Below the pieces are notes generated by a model, which saw only the letters and a program-made list of their open reading frames with translations, was not told where the DNA came from and ran no database searches. Below, piece by piece: positions 17,235-25,304 of a stretch of 51,937 bases of DNA. Numbering within the stretch: position 1 is the first letter of the stretch; each line of letters opens with the position of its first letter. The stretch comes from RSA11 sp036564135. GTDB lineage: Bacteria > Actinomycetota > Thermoleophilia > Solirubrobacterales > 70-9. Where the stretch lies: the NCBI GenBank assembly GCA_036564135.1, contig DATCLC010000168.1, positions 1 to 51,937 on the forward strand, written 5' to 3'. The translations under genes and the position numbers were made by a program.

Positions 17235-18116
17235 ATGACCGTCGAAGTCCGATACCTCACAGATCCAGCCTGCGCTTGGTCCTGGGGCGCCGAGCCGAAG
17301 CTGCGGCGGCTGATGTGGGAGTTCGGGGATGGCCTGCGCTTCCGGTTCGTTCTCGGGGGTCTTGCTCGATCCTACGGCCCCGAATACCGCGACAGCGACG
17401 GAAAGATCGGCACGGGCTCCGACCCCTACGCGGACCTGATGGCGCACTGGCTCGAGGTGGGCGCGCAGACGGGCATGCCGGTGGACCCGCGGATCTGGAA
17501 GGTCGCGCCTCTGAGCTCGACCTACCCGGCCTGCATCGCGGTCAAGGCCGCCCAGGACCAGGGCCCTGAAGCCGCCTACAAGTACCTGCGCCGCCTGCGG
17601 GAGGCGATCATGCTCGAGCGGCGCAAGGCCGACAACCTGGAGGCGCTCGTCGCCGAGGCCGAGCCCGCCGGGATCGACGCGCAGCGCTTCCGGATCGACG
17701 CGCAGTCGAACGACGCGCTCGAACGCTTCGGGTACGACCTCGAGGAGGTGCGCACGATCCCCGACGAGGCGCGGGCGGTGGCCGGCGCCGTGGCCGAGAC
17801 CGAGGGCCGCGAGCGCCTCGCCTTCCCCGCCTTGGTCTTCGTCGCCGAGGGCGGCGAGCGCCACGCCGTGTACGGCCGCGCGGACTACGACGCCTGGCGG
17901 GCCGCGGCGATCGCCGCGGGCGCGGAGCCCGTGGCGACCGGCAAGCCCGGGGTCGCGGAGGTCGTGGAGCGCTTTGGCCGCGTGGCGACCCGCGAGGTCG
18001 AGGAGATCACGGGCCTCCCGGCCCCGGTGGCCCGGGCCGAGTTGTGGGCGCTGGCGCGCGAGTGGCGGCTGCGCGCGGTGCCGGTGCTGGGCGGGGAGCT
18101 CTGGGAGGCGGCGTAG
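17235..18116 (+). CDS. DsbA-family thioredoxin-fold protein with CxxS active site
   Basis: The 293-residue protein begins MTVEVRYLTDPACAWSWG. The motif matches the DPxCxWCWG active site of cytoplasmic DsbA/FrnE- and SpxH-like proteins, but the second cysteine is replaced: Cys13-Ala-Trp-Ser16. A helical insert (about 60-160) and the returning strand FPALVFV with the cis-Pro region follow, then a winged-helix-like C-terminal extension of about 90 residues. No signal peptide is visible, so it is cytoplasmic. A monothiol site argues against simple disulfide oxidation; isomerase, glutathione-transferase-like or adaptor roles are possible. ATG 17235 fits the fold; earlier in-frame starts only add Arg-rich residues. 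Confidence 0.72.
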   Translation: MTVEVRYLTDPACAWSWGAEPKLRRLMWEFGDGLRFRFVLGGLARSYGPEYRDSDGKIGTGSDPYADLMAHWLEVGAQTGMPVDPRIWKVAPLSSTYPACIAVKAAQDQGPEAAYKYLRRLREAIMLERRKADNLEALVAEAEPAGIDAQRFRIDAQSNDALERFGYDLEEVRTIPDEARAVAGAVAETEGRERLAFPALVFVAEGGERHAVYGRADYDAWRAAAIAAGAEPVATGKPGVAEVVERFGRVATREVEEITGLPAPVARAELWALAREWRLRAVPVLGGELWEAA

Positions 18117-18180
18117 GGCCGGTCTCTCAGCCCGGCTAGAGGTTCCGCACGGCGTCGGGATCGGGCGGCGGAGACGGCGC

Positions 18181-18225
18181 GGCGCGCGTCGTTGTCGCGG
18201 ATTCGCGATGCGGGATGGCGCGGGA
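18181..18225 (+). repeat. Copy of the TCGCG-N4-CGCGA intergenic repeat
   Basis: The core TCGCG-GATT-CGCGA lies at 18195-18208. It is preceded by GCGCGTCGTTG, nearly the same as before the copy at 36313, and followed by ATGGCGC, as in the copy at 43570. It sits between convergent gene ends. Confidence 0.7.
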
Positions 18226-18231
18226 CGTGCG

Positions 18232-18864
18232 CTACGCCCCGCCGCGCTCCAGCTCGCGCACTGCCCCGACGATCTCGGCCGGGGCGCGCTCGGGGGAGCC
18301 GGTGCCGAACGGGGGTTTCGGGTCGTACTCGATACCCAGCTCGGCCGCCTTGGCGGCGTCCTCGCCGAAGAGTTCGGCGGCGACGGTGAGGCCGAGCTCG
18401 ATCCCCGCGGAGACGCCGGCGGCGGTGATCACCTTGCCGTCGCGGACGACGCGCTCTGCCACGGGGGTCGCGCCGTACTTGGGCAGATCGTCGCGGTAGG
18501 CCCAGTGGGTGGTGGCGCGCTTGCCCTCGAGCAGGCCGGCGGCGCCGAGCAGGAGCGCGCCCGTGCAGACGGAGGCGGTGACGCGGGTGTGCTCGTGGAC
18601 GCGGCGGATCCAGCCGAGCAGGCGCTCGTCGTCCAGCAGGGGGCGCTTGCCCTCGCCGCCGGGGACGATCAGCGCGTCGGCGGCCGCGATGTCCGCGGTG
18701 GTTCCGCCGGCGACGAGCGCGAGGTTGCCGGTGTCGGCGATCACGGCGCCCTCCCGGGGCGCGACCATGATCACCTCGGCGCCGGGGATGTGGGCGAGCG
18801 CCTCGTAGGGCCCGACCGCGTCGAGCGCCGTCAGCTTCTCGTAGATCAGGATCGCGACCAGCAT
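18232..18864 (-). CDS. DJ-1/PfpI family protein (class I glutamine amidotransferase-like)
   Basis: The 210-residue single-domain protein has the DJ-1/PfpI fold: VAILIYEKLTALDAVGPYE at the start, ALIVPGGEG with the elbow glutamate region, and the nucleophile cysteine at residue 100 in SVCTGALLLGAAG, followed by TTHWAYRDDL and the GVSAGIELGL signature. This subgroup includes isonitrile hydratases and regulators without the AraC domain. Without the partner residues tested, the chemistry is open. Its ATG shares a base with the purM stop (TGATG), so it is translated after purM; no metabolic link to purine synthesis is evident. Confidence 0.85.
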   Translation of the reverse strand: MLVAILIYEKLTALDAVGPYEALAHIPGAEVIMVAPREGAVIADTGNLALVAGGTTADIAAADALIVPGGEGKRPLLDDERLLGWIRRVHEHTRVTASVCTGALLLGAAGLLEGKRATTHWAYRDDLPKYGATPVAERVVRDGKVITAAGVSAGIELGLTVAAELFGEDAAKAAELGIEYDPKPPFGTGSPERAPAEIVGAVRELERGGA

Positions 18865-19865
18865 CAGCGGCGCACCACGCTACCGGCTCGGTCCGTGACT
18901 TTCCCCACGACGCGCGCGCCGGGGTGGTGGCGGGCCAGCAGCTCGGTCGCCGCCTCGGCGTCGGCCTCGGGCACCACGCACACAAACCCGAGGCCCATGT
19001 TGAAGACCTCGTGCATCTCCTCGTCGTCAACGCCGCCGAGCTCCTGGATCAGGTCGAAGATCGGCGGCACGGGGAGCGGGTCGGTGAGCTCGTAGCCGAC
19101 GGTCCGCGAGAGGCGCAGCAGGTTGTTGAGCCCGTCGCCGGTGATATGCGCGAGGCCGCGCACGTCGGCGCCGGAGCGCAAAAGCTCGAGCACGGCGCGC
19201 ACGTAGATCGCCGTCGGCTCGAGCAGCACATCGCCCAGCGGGCGACCGAGGCGCTCGTCGTCGAGGGGGACGTCGGCCAGCACCTTGCGAGCGAGCGTGT
19301 AGCCGTTGGAGTGCAGCCCGGTCGAGGGCAGGCCGATGAGCGCGTCGCCGGGCGCGATCCGGTCGCCCGTCACGATCTCGTCGAGCGCGACCAGGCCGAT
19401 CGCGCTCCCGGTGAGCTCCCAGCCGCTGACCACGTCGCCCACCTGGGCGATCTCCCCGCCGGGGATCTCGATCCCGGCCAGCTCGGCCCCGGCCCGCAGG
19501 CCCTTGCCGATCTCGCCGATCACCCCGGCGTCGGCGGTCGCGCACAGGATGAAGTCGAGCATCGCGATCGGCTCGGCCCCGACGCAGATCAGGTCGTTCA
19601 CGTTCATCGCGATGCAGTCGATCCCGATCGTGTCGAAGCGCCCGAGCTTCTCCGCGACCAGCATCTTCGTGCCGACCCCGTCGGTGCCGAACGCGATCCC
19701 CGTGCGCTCGTCGATGCGCAGCACACTCGCGTAGTGGCCGGGCAGTTCGACCACGCGCGAGGGCTTGCCCGTGTCGATGCGCGAGAGATGCTCGACGAGC
19801 GCGCTCACCGCCCGGTCGGCGGCGCGCTGGCTCACGCCTGCAGCTGCGTACGCGTCCTGGCTCAC
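18864..19865 (-). CDS. purM: Phosphoribosylformylglycinamidine cyclo-ligase (AIR synthetase)
   Basis: Closes the imidazole ring in purine synthesis. The 333-residue protein shows the family features: YAAAGVSQRAAD near the start, GTDGVGTK for the phosphate/ATP site, DCIAMNVNDL, the lid GLPSTGLHSNGYTLAR and HITGDGLNNLLR. The start is GTG 19865, which overlaps the uppP stop as GTGA. A longer open frame exists upstream, but only shadows uppP. Its placement between uppP and a DJ-1 gene is unusual for a purine gene. Confidence 0.95.
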   Translation of the reverse strand: MSQDAYAAAGVSQRAADRAVSALVEHLSRIDTGKPSRVVELPGHYASVLRIDERTGIAFGTDGVGTKMLVAEKLGRFDTIGIDCIAMNVNDLICVGAEPIAMLDFILCATADAGVIGEIGKGLRAGAELAGIEIPGGEIAQVGDVVSGWELTGSAIGLVALDEIVTGDRIAPGDALIGLPSTGLHSNGYTLARKVLADVPLDDERLGRPLGDVLLEPTAIYVRAVLELLRSGADVRGLAHITGDGLNNLLRLSRTVGYELTDPLPVPPIFDLIQELGGVDDEEMHEVFNMGLGFVCVVPEADAEAATELLARHHPGARVVGKVTDRAGSVVRR

Positions 19866-20674
19866 CGCTTCAGTTTGACCACAATCGCGGCGGCCAGGCC
19901 GAGCCGGTAGGCCGCGTACGGCCACAGCGCCCGGTCGCGCTCGACCAGCCGGATCAGGCGCTGGGAGGCGAGCGTGGAGACGAACGAGGCCGCGGCGCCG
20001 ACGGCGAGCTGCCGCCCGGTGCCCTTCGCGATCCCCCGGCGTCGCAACCGCACGCCCTTGAGCGCGACCGCGCCGACGATCACCGGCAGCGCCACGGTGC
20101 GCGAGAGTAGGTTCGCCTGCTCGCGCGAAAAGCGCCGCGCGCGGGCCGCCGTGAGCGTCGCGCCGTTGCGTGAGACGCCGGGCATGAGCGCGGCGGCCTG
20201 CGCGAGCCCGAGCAAAAGCCCGTCGACCGCGCCCGCGTCCCCGGGTCCGCGCTCCTGGGGCGAGCGGTCCGCCAGCACCATCGCCAGCGAGCCCGCGGCC
20301 AGCCCGAGCGCGGTGGCCGCCGGCGTCCCAAGCCGGGCCTCGATCCAGCGCTCGAACGCGAGCCCCGCGATCGCCGGCGGCACGAACGAGAGCGCCACCA
20401 CCGCGGCCCGCCGCCCGTCGAAGGCGCGCAGCTCCGCCGCGATCTCGTCGCGCAGGCCGATCAAGAGCGCCGCCGCCGTGCCGCCGTGCAGCGCGACCTC
20501 GAAGCTCTTGCGGGCCTCGGGATCGAGCTCGTGCCAGCGCCAGCCCAAGAGCCACGGGAGCAGCGAGATGTGCGCGGAGCTCGAGATCGGCAGGAGCTCC
20601 GCGGGGCCCTGCACGGCGCCCAGCAGCGCCGCGCGGCCCGTCCCCAGATCCAGCGCTGCCGGCGAACCAGCTAT
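19862..20674 (-). CDS. uppP: Undecaprenyl-diphosphatase UppP/BacA, apparent ATA start
   Basis: Recycles the undecaprenyl carrier for peptidoglycan and surface-glycan synthesis. The family signature is clear: VQGPAELLPISSSAH and, later, PGVSRNGATLTAAR, with about seven to eight membrane spans. The first standard start, GTG at 20614, falls at that VQG and would delete the first helix, which homologues have. In-frame sequence upstream contains no ATG, GTG or TTG, but an ATA at 20674 sits five bases after a GGGAGG Shine-Dalgarno and gives IAGSPAALDLGTGRAALLGA before the signature (270 residues). CTG codons further in are weaker alternatives. The gene follows dedA by 28 bases. Confidence 0.88.
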   Translation of the reverse strand: MAGSPAALDLGTGRAALLGAVQGPAELLPISSSAHISLLPWLLGWRWHELDPEARKSFEVALHGGTAAALLIGLRDEIAAELRAFDGRRAAVVALSFVPPAIAGLAFERWIEARLGTPAATALGLAAGSLAMVLADRSPQERGPGDAGAVDGLLLGLAQAAALMPGVSRNGATLTAARARRFSREQANLLSRTVALPVIVGAVALKGVRLRRRGIAKGTGRQLAVGAAASFVSTLASQRLIRLVERDRALWPYAAYRLGLAAAIVVKLKR

Positions 20675-20702
20675 GGCTGCCTCCCGCGAGCGGGCCCGCC
20701 GC

Positions 20703-21368
20703 TCACGCCTCGTCGGGGGTGGCGGGGCTGGCCCCGGGCCGCTTGCGCTTGTAGATCAGGTACGCCACGCCAACCACGATCGCCGCGAGCACGACGTAGT
20801 CGCCGTAGTGCAGGTAGTCGCGCCACTCCTCCCAGCGGTCGCCGACCTCCCGCCCGATGAACCCCAGCAGGAGCACCCAGGGGATGCAGCCGAGCAGCGT
20901 GAGCGCGGTGAAGCGCCAGAACGGCATCTTCGCGACGCCGGCCGGCAGCGAGATGAAGGTCCGGATGATCGGCAGCATGCGCGTGAAGAACACGGTCGCG
21001 TCGCCGTGCCGCTCGAACCAGCGGTCCGCCCAAGCGAGGTGCTTGGGGTTCAGATGGATCAGGCGGTTCTTCTCGAGCAGCTCGATCCGCCCGTAGTAGC
21101 CCGCCGCCCAGGCGATCCACGAGCCCACCACGTTGCCCAGCACGCCCGCGGCGACGATCCCGAACAGCGTCATGTCGCCCTCCGAGACGTTGAAGCCCGC
21201 GAACAGCATGATCGCCTCGCTCGGCACCGGTATGCAGGCGCTCTCGAGCAGCATCAGGACGAACACGCCGAAGAGGCCGACCCGCTCGATGAACTCGGTC
21301 GCGACGTCGACGATCGGATCGACGATGAAGTCCGTGACGCTGGCGTGCGGGAGGTAGATCGCTGACAT
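20703..21368 (-). CDS. DedA-family (VTT/SNARE-associated) membrane protein
   Basis: The 221-residue protein has the DedA layout: VGLFGVFVLMLLESACIPVPSE, GNVVGSWIAWAAGYYGR, a re-entrant loop with FTRMLPIIRTFISLPAGVA and a final span near the C-terminus. The glutamate and arginines thought to be needed in this family are present. Some members act as flippases for undecaprenyl phosphate, which fits its place just before uppP, but whether this one does is inference. ATG 21368 starts MSAIYLPH; an upstream TTG would add a poor Arg/Gly-rich leader. Confidence 0.9.
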   Translation of the reverse strand: MSAIYLPHASVTDFIVDPIVDVATEFIERVGLFGVFVLMLLESACIPVPSEAIMLFAGFNVSEGDMTLFGIVAAGVLGNVVGSWIAWAAGYYGRIELLEKNRLIHLNPKHLAWADRWFERHGDATVFFTRMLPIIRTFISLPAGVAKMPFWRFTALTLLGCIPWVLLLGFIGREVGDRWEEWRDYLHYGDYVVLAAIVVGVAYLIYKRKRPGASPATPDEA

Positions 21369-21481
21369 CGCGCTCGTGCGTGGGCGCGGGACGTGGCCAC
21401 GCCTAACGGACGGCCGAGGATAGCCGTCGTCCGGCCCGCCGGCCCCGCCTCGCATATCGTCCTGCGCCAAGGAAGGTCCCC

Positions 21482-22477
21482 ATGGCGCGCGTCCTCTACG
21501 TCATCAGCCGCGACAACACGTTCACCCGGATCGACCGCGAGGCGCTCGCCGAGCGGCACGAGGTCGTCGATTACTTCCAGTACGGCGTCCGCCCGCGCCC
21601 GGGCGAGCTCTGGCGCAAGCTGCGCGCCTGCGACGTGGTGGTCGGCTGGTTCGCGTCCTGGCACACCGCGCTCGCGCTGCGCATGGCGCGCCTCGCGCGC
21701 AAACCGTCGGTGCTGATCTTCGGCGGCTTCGACACCGCCGCCGTCCCGGAGATCGGCTACGGCTCGCAGCGCGGCGGGATCCGCAGGCACCTGGTGCGCT
21801 CCACCGCGAACCTCGCCACGCGGCTCGTCACCAACTCGAACTACACGCTGGGCGAGATCGAGCGCAACGTGCGCATCGATCCGCGGCGCGTCGCCGTCGT
21901 CTACCACGGCGTGCCCGACCGCTTCGGCGAGCCGTCGCCGGAGCGCGCGCGCATGGCGCTCAGCGTCGGCGTCGTGTACGAGCTCAACCTCAAGCGCAAG
22001 GGACACGGGCCGTTCATCGAGGCCGCCCGCCTCCTGGACGACGTGGAGTTCGTGCTCGCCGGCAAGTGGCTGGACGACACCGGCGAGCGCCTGGCCGCTA
22101 CGGCGCCCCCGAACGCGCGGCTCACCGGCTTCCTCGAGGACGAGGAGCTCGACGAGCTCTTCCGCACGGCGGCCGTGTACGTGCAGGCCTCGGTGCACGA
22201 GGGGTTCGGCCTCTCGCTCGCCGAAGCGATGCTGGCCGGCGCGGTGCCGGTGGTGACCCGGGCGGGCGCCCTGCCCGAGGTGGTCGGCCCGACCGGCGTC
22301 TACATCGAGGAGCCCACCCCAGAGGCGGTCGCCGCCGGGATCCGCAAGGCGCTCGAGCTCGGCCCCGCGGCGGGCCGCGCCGCGCGCGAGCGCGTGCTCA
22401 CCCACTTCCCGTACGAGGCGCGCCGCGACGGCCTGCTCGAGCAGGTCGAGCGCGCGCTCGCCGGAGAGCGCTCCTAG
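21482..22477 (+). CDS. GT4-family glycosyltransferase
   Basis: The 331-residue GT-B fold protein has a shortened N-terminal domain with WFASWHTALALR and FGGFDTAAVPEIGYG, and a C-terminal Rossmann domain with VYHGVPD, EFVLAGKW, LTGFL and the donor-binding signature HEGFGLSLAEAMLAG, a good EX7E motif. It probably transfers a sugar from a nucleotide donor at the cytoplasmic face. AAGGAAGG six bases before ATG 21482 is a good ribosome binding site. It opens the surface-polysaccharide locus and diverges from dedA. Confidence 0.9.
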   Translation: MARVLYVISRDNTFTRIDREALAERHEVVDYFQYGVRPRPGELWRKLRACDVVVGWFASWHTALALRMARLARKPSVLIFGGFDTAAVPEIGYGSQRGGIRRHLVRSTANLATRLVTNSNYTLGEIERNVRIDPRRVAVVYHGVPDRFGEPSPERARMALSVGVVYELNLKRKGHGPFIEAARLLDDVEFVLAGKWLDDTGERLAATAPPNARLTGFLEDEELDELFRTAAVYVQASVHEGFGLSLAEAMLAGAVPVVTRAGALPEVVGPTGVYIEEPTPEAVAAGIRKALELGPAAGRAARERVLTHFPYEARRDGLLEQVERALAGERS

Positions 22478-22549
22478 CGCGGGAAGTCGGGCGCGCAGAG
22501 CCGCTTGCGGCACCCACGGGGCCGCCCGCGAGCCGTAGACTGCTTCGCG

Positions 22550-24445
22550 ATGCGTCGGTTCATCGACCCGGTCCACCGCCACCGGGTGCTGGTCTTCCTC
22601 GCGGACGGCCTGCTGGCTGCGGCCGCCTTCGCGCTCGCCTTCCAGCTCCGCTTCCTCGACGTCGCGGGCGGCATCCCCGCGCGCTACGAGACCATGCTCG
22701 CCGGCTCGATCGTCTTCGTCGCCCTCGGCAAGACGATCCTCCTCGACCTGTTCCGGCAGCACGACCAGTGGTGGCGCTACTTCCGGCTGCCGGACCTCTG
22801 GCCGCTGCTGCGCACCCTGCTTCTGGCGACGGCGGCGATGGTGCTCGTCTTCGAGCTCGCCAAGCCGTTCGAGCACAGCCTGCCGCGGTCGGTCGTCGTC
22901 TTCGACCTTCTGCTCTCGGTCGCCCTGCTCGGCGGCGCGCGCCTCGCCCGGCGCACGATCCACGAGCGCGCCTCGCGCGGGTGGCGGCGCCGGGGGCGCA
23001 GGCAGCGCGACGTGCTCATCGTCGGCGCGGGGTCCGGCGGTCAGATGGTCGCCCGGGAGCTCAAGCTCAACCCGAACCTCGGCGCCCGCCCGATCGGCTT
23101 CATCGACGACGACCCCGGCAAGCGCGGCATGCGCGCCGAGGGCCTCAAGGTGTTGGGCACCACCGATCAGATCGGCGAGGTCCTCGACCGCTACTCGCCC
23201 GACGAGGTGGTGATCGCGATCCCGTCCGCGCCCGGCGTACTCCGCGCCAAGGTGGTCGCCGCCTGCCGCGACCGGGAGATCCAGGTGCGCACCACGCCGA
23301 CCGTGTTCGAGATCCTCAAGGGCGGCGTCGAGCTCACCCGCCAGCTCCGCGAGGTGCAGGTCGAGGACGTACTCGGGCGCGATCCGGTGGTGATGGAGCT
23401 CGACCGCGTGGGCGCGTACCTCGAGGACCGCGTCGTGCTCGTCACCGGGGCCGGCGGCTCGATCGGCTCGGAGCTCTGCCGCCAGATCGCGCGGGTGGGC
23501 CCGCGTCTTCTGGTCATGCTCGACCACGCCGAGGACAACCTCTTCCAGATCGACCGCGAGATGCGCGAGCAGTGGCACTTCAACCGCCTCGAGGCGGTGC
23601 TCGCGGACTGCAAGGAGGCCGACCGGATGCTGGACGTGATGGGCCGCATCCGGCCGGAGGTGGTCTTCCACGCGGCCGCCTACAAACACGTGCCGCTCAT
23701 GGAGGCGAACCCGCTGGAAGCGATCCGCAACAACGCGATCGCCACCCGCGTCACAGCGGAGGCCGCCGCGCTGAACGGCGCCGCCCGCTTCGTGCTGATC
23801 TCGACCGACAAGGCCGTCAACCCGCGCACCGTGATGGGCGCCTCCAAGGCGATGGCGGAGTGGATCGTCGCGGCCGCGGGCCAGCGCTACACCGCGACGA
23901 AGTTCGTGACGGTGCGCTTCGGCAACGTGCTCGGCTCATCGGGCAGCGTGGTGCCGATCTTCCGCTCGCAGATCGAGCGCGGCGGCCCGGTGACCGTCAC
24001 CGACCCGGAGATGACCCGGTACTTCATGACGATCCCGGAGGCCGTGCAGCTCGTCATCAAGTCGGCCGACCTCGGCGCCGAGACGGGGGAGGTCTTCGTG
24101 CTCGAGATGGGTGAACCGGTGCGGATCGTCGACCTCGCCCACAACATGATCCGCCTGGCTGGCTACGAGCCCGGGGTCGACATCGCGATCGAGTACACCG
24201 GGCGCCGCCCGGGCGAAAAACTCCACGAGGAGCTGTTCAACCCGGACGAGCGCGCGCAGCCGACGAGCGCCGACCGCATCGTGCGCGCCGTGCGCTCCTG
24301 GCGCATCGATCCCGACTGGGTCGACTCGCAGGTGAAGCGCCTCACCGAACTGGTCGAGGCGGGGGATGAGGCAGGGTTGGCGGCGCGCGTCATGGAAACT
24401 GTGAGTGGCCGCCCCGCCTCCACGGGACTCGACCTGGACGCCTGA
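22550..24445 (+). CDS. Membrane-bound nucleoside-diphosphate-sugar 4,6-dehydratase (PglF/WbpM/CapD type)
   Basis: Makes a 4-keto-6-deoxy sugar nucleotide, usually from UDP-GlcNAc, for surface glycans. The 631-residue protein has four N-terminal membrane spans (about residues 10-135), a Rossmann domain (VLIVGAGSGGQMVARE, about 155-290) and an extended SDR domain with TGAGGSIGSE near 299, AAYKHVPLME, STDKAVNP near 418 in place of the usual YxxxK, and GASKAMAEW. This combination is typical of PglF/WbpM-like enzymes. TAGACT at 22536-22541 could be a -10 box placing the transcript start at the ATG, so the gene may be leaderless. Confidence 0.94.
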   Translation: MRRFIDPVHRHRVLVFLADGLLAAAAFALAFQLRFLDVAGGIPARYETMLAGSIVFVALGKTILLDLFRQHDQWWRYFRLPDLWPLLRTLLLATAAMVLVFELAKPFEHSLPRSVVVFDLLLSVALLGGARLARRTIHERASRGWRRRGRRQRDVLIVGAGSGGQMVARELKLNPNLGARPIGFIDDDPGKRGMRAEGLKVLGTTDQIGEVLDRYSPDEVVIAIPSAPGVLRAKVVAACRDREIQVRTTPTVFEILKGGVELTRQLREVQVEDVLGRDPVVMELDRVGAYLEDRVVLVTGAGGSIGSELCRQIARVGPRLLVMLDHAEDNLFQIDREMREQWHFNRLEAVLADCKEADRMLDVMGRIRPEVVFHAAAYKHVPLMEANPLEAIRNNAIATRVTAEAAALNGAARFVLISTDKAVNPRTVMGASKAMAEWIVAAAGQRYTATKFVTVRFGNVLGSSGSVVPIFRSQIERGGPVTVTDPEMTRYFMTIPEAVQLVIKSADLGAETGEVFVLEMGEPVRIVDLAHNMIRLAGYEPGVDIAIEYTGRRPGEKLHEELFNPDERAQPTSADRIVRAVRSWRIDPDWVDSQVKRLTELVEAGDEAGLAARVMETVSGRPASTGLDLDA

Positions 24446-24503
24446 CCGCCCGGGGCGGTCGCGTCGCAGACCCCGACCCGCCCATAAGATCCGCCGCTGA
24501 CCT

Positions 24504-25298
24504 ATGGACTTCCTTGAGCGAATCGGCCCGTTCCTCGGCATCGCCGCCTTCCTTGGGTTCTCGCTCCTCGCCTTCCTCTTGATCGGCCAGGCGCGCGAGC
24601 TGCGGCGCCTGCGCGAGTGGGCGGGCCGCGCGCCCGAGCGCGCCAAGGAGGCCGACGAGGCCGCCGCCGCGGCCGCTGAGGCGCGCGGGCAGCTCGCCGA
24701 GGAGGAGGGCCCGGGCGTGCGCGAGCGCGTCCGCGAGCGCCTGGCCCCCGCTTGGGACGCGATCGACCGCCGCTCGCCCGTCGACCCGCCCTGGCTGTTC
24801 GCGGTGCTCCTGGCCGGCGTGATCGCGGCCGGGGTGCTGACCAGCGGCTTCGGCCTGCTCGGCGAGGACGAGCCTGTGCGCGAGCGCGGCGAGCGGCGCG
24901 CGCAGGGCGGCAACCGCGGCGAGGGTGGCCGGCGCGAGGAGCGCGAGCGCCCGCCGCGGGTCGCGGTGCTGAACGCGACCGCCGTTCAGAACGAGACGGG
25001 CACGGTCGAGGCCGTCCCCGGGCTGGCGGGCGTGATCGCGGAGACCGTCGTCGAGCCCGCGGGTTTCCGCGTGCGCACGACGGACACGGCGCTCACCGGG
25101 AGCGAGGTCACGGTGGTCATGTACGAGGAGGGGAACGAGGAGGACGCCCGCGAGTTCGCGTCGGCCATCGAGGAGCAGCTCGGCGCGGTCGAGATCGAGC
25201 CGATGACCCCGGAGGTGCGCGACCTGGCAGCCGGCGCGGAGCTGGCCCTCCTCGTCGGGGCCGACAACGACGACTTCGTGGCGCCTTTGGCGCAGTAG
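24504..25298 (+). CDS. Two-span membrane protein with free-standing LytR_C domain (first of pair)
   Basis: The 264-residue protein has a membrane helix at about residues 11-29, a charged helical linker, a second helix at about 95-115, a Gly/Arg-rich stretch, and a C-terminal domain (about 152-262) beginning RVAVLNATAVQ and containing GLAGVIAETVVEPAGF, the pattern of the LytR_C domain. LytR_C normally follows an LCP catalytic domain in enzymes that attach glycopolymers to peptidoglycan; no LCP domain is present here or elsewhere in the window. A weak -10 (TAAGAT, 24485) precedes it. It is followed after six bases by a paralogue. Function unknown. Confidence 0.75.
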   Translation: MDFLERIGPFLGIAAFLGFSLLAFLLIGQARELRRLREWAGRAPERAKEADEAAAAAAEARGQLAEEEGPGVRERVRERLAPAWDAIDRRSPVDPPWLFAVLLAGVIAAGVLTSGFGLLGEDEPVRERGERRAQGGNRGEGGRREERERPPRVAVLNATAVQNETGTVEAVPGLAGVIAETVVEPAGFRVRTTDTALTGSEVTVVMYEEGNEEDAREFASAIEEQLGAVEIEPMTPEVRDLAAGAELALLVGADNDDFVAPLAQ

Positions 25299-25304
25299 CC
25301 GAGC

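Noticed and set aside
18195..18208. LexA/SOS box
   Set aside because: The core TCGCG-N4-CGCGA differs from the actinobacterial LexA box (TCGAAC-N4-GTTCGA) at fixed positions, and copies lie mostly between convergent gene ends.
21254..23689. 811-codon minus-strand frame opposite the glycosyltransferase and dehydratase genes
   Set aside because: It is an antisense shadow typical of very GC-rich coding DNA: Arg/Ala/His-rich, with no domain motif, while the plus strand encodes clear enzymes.
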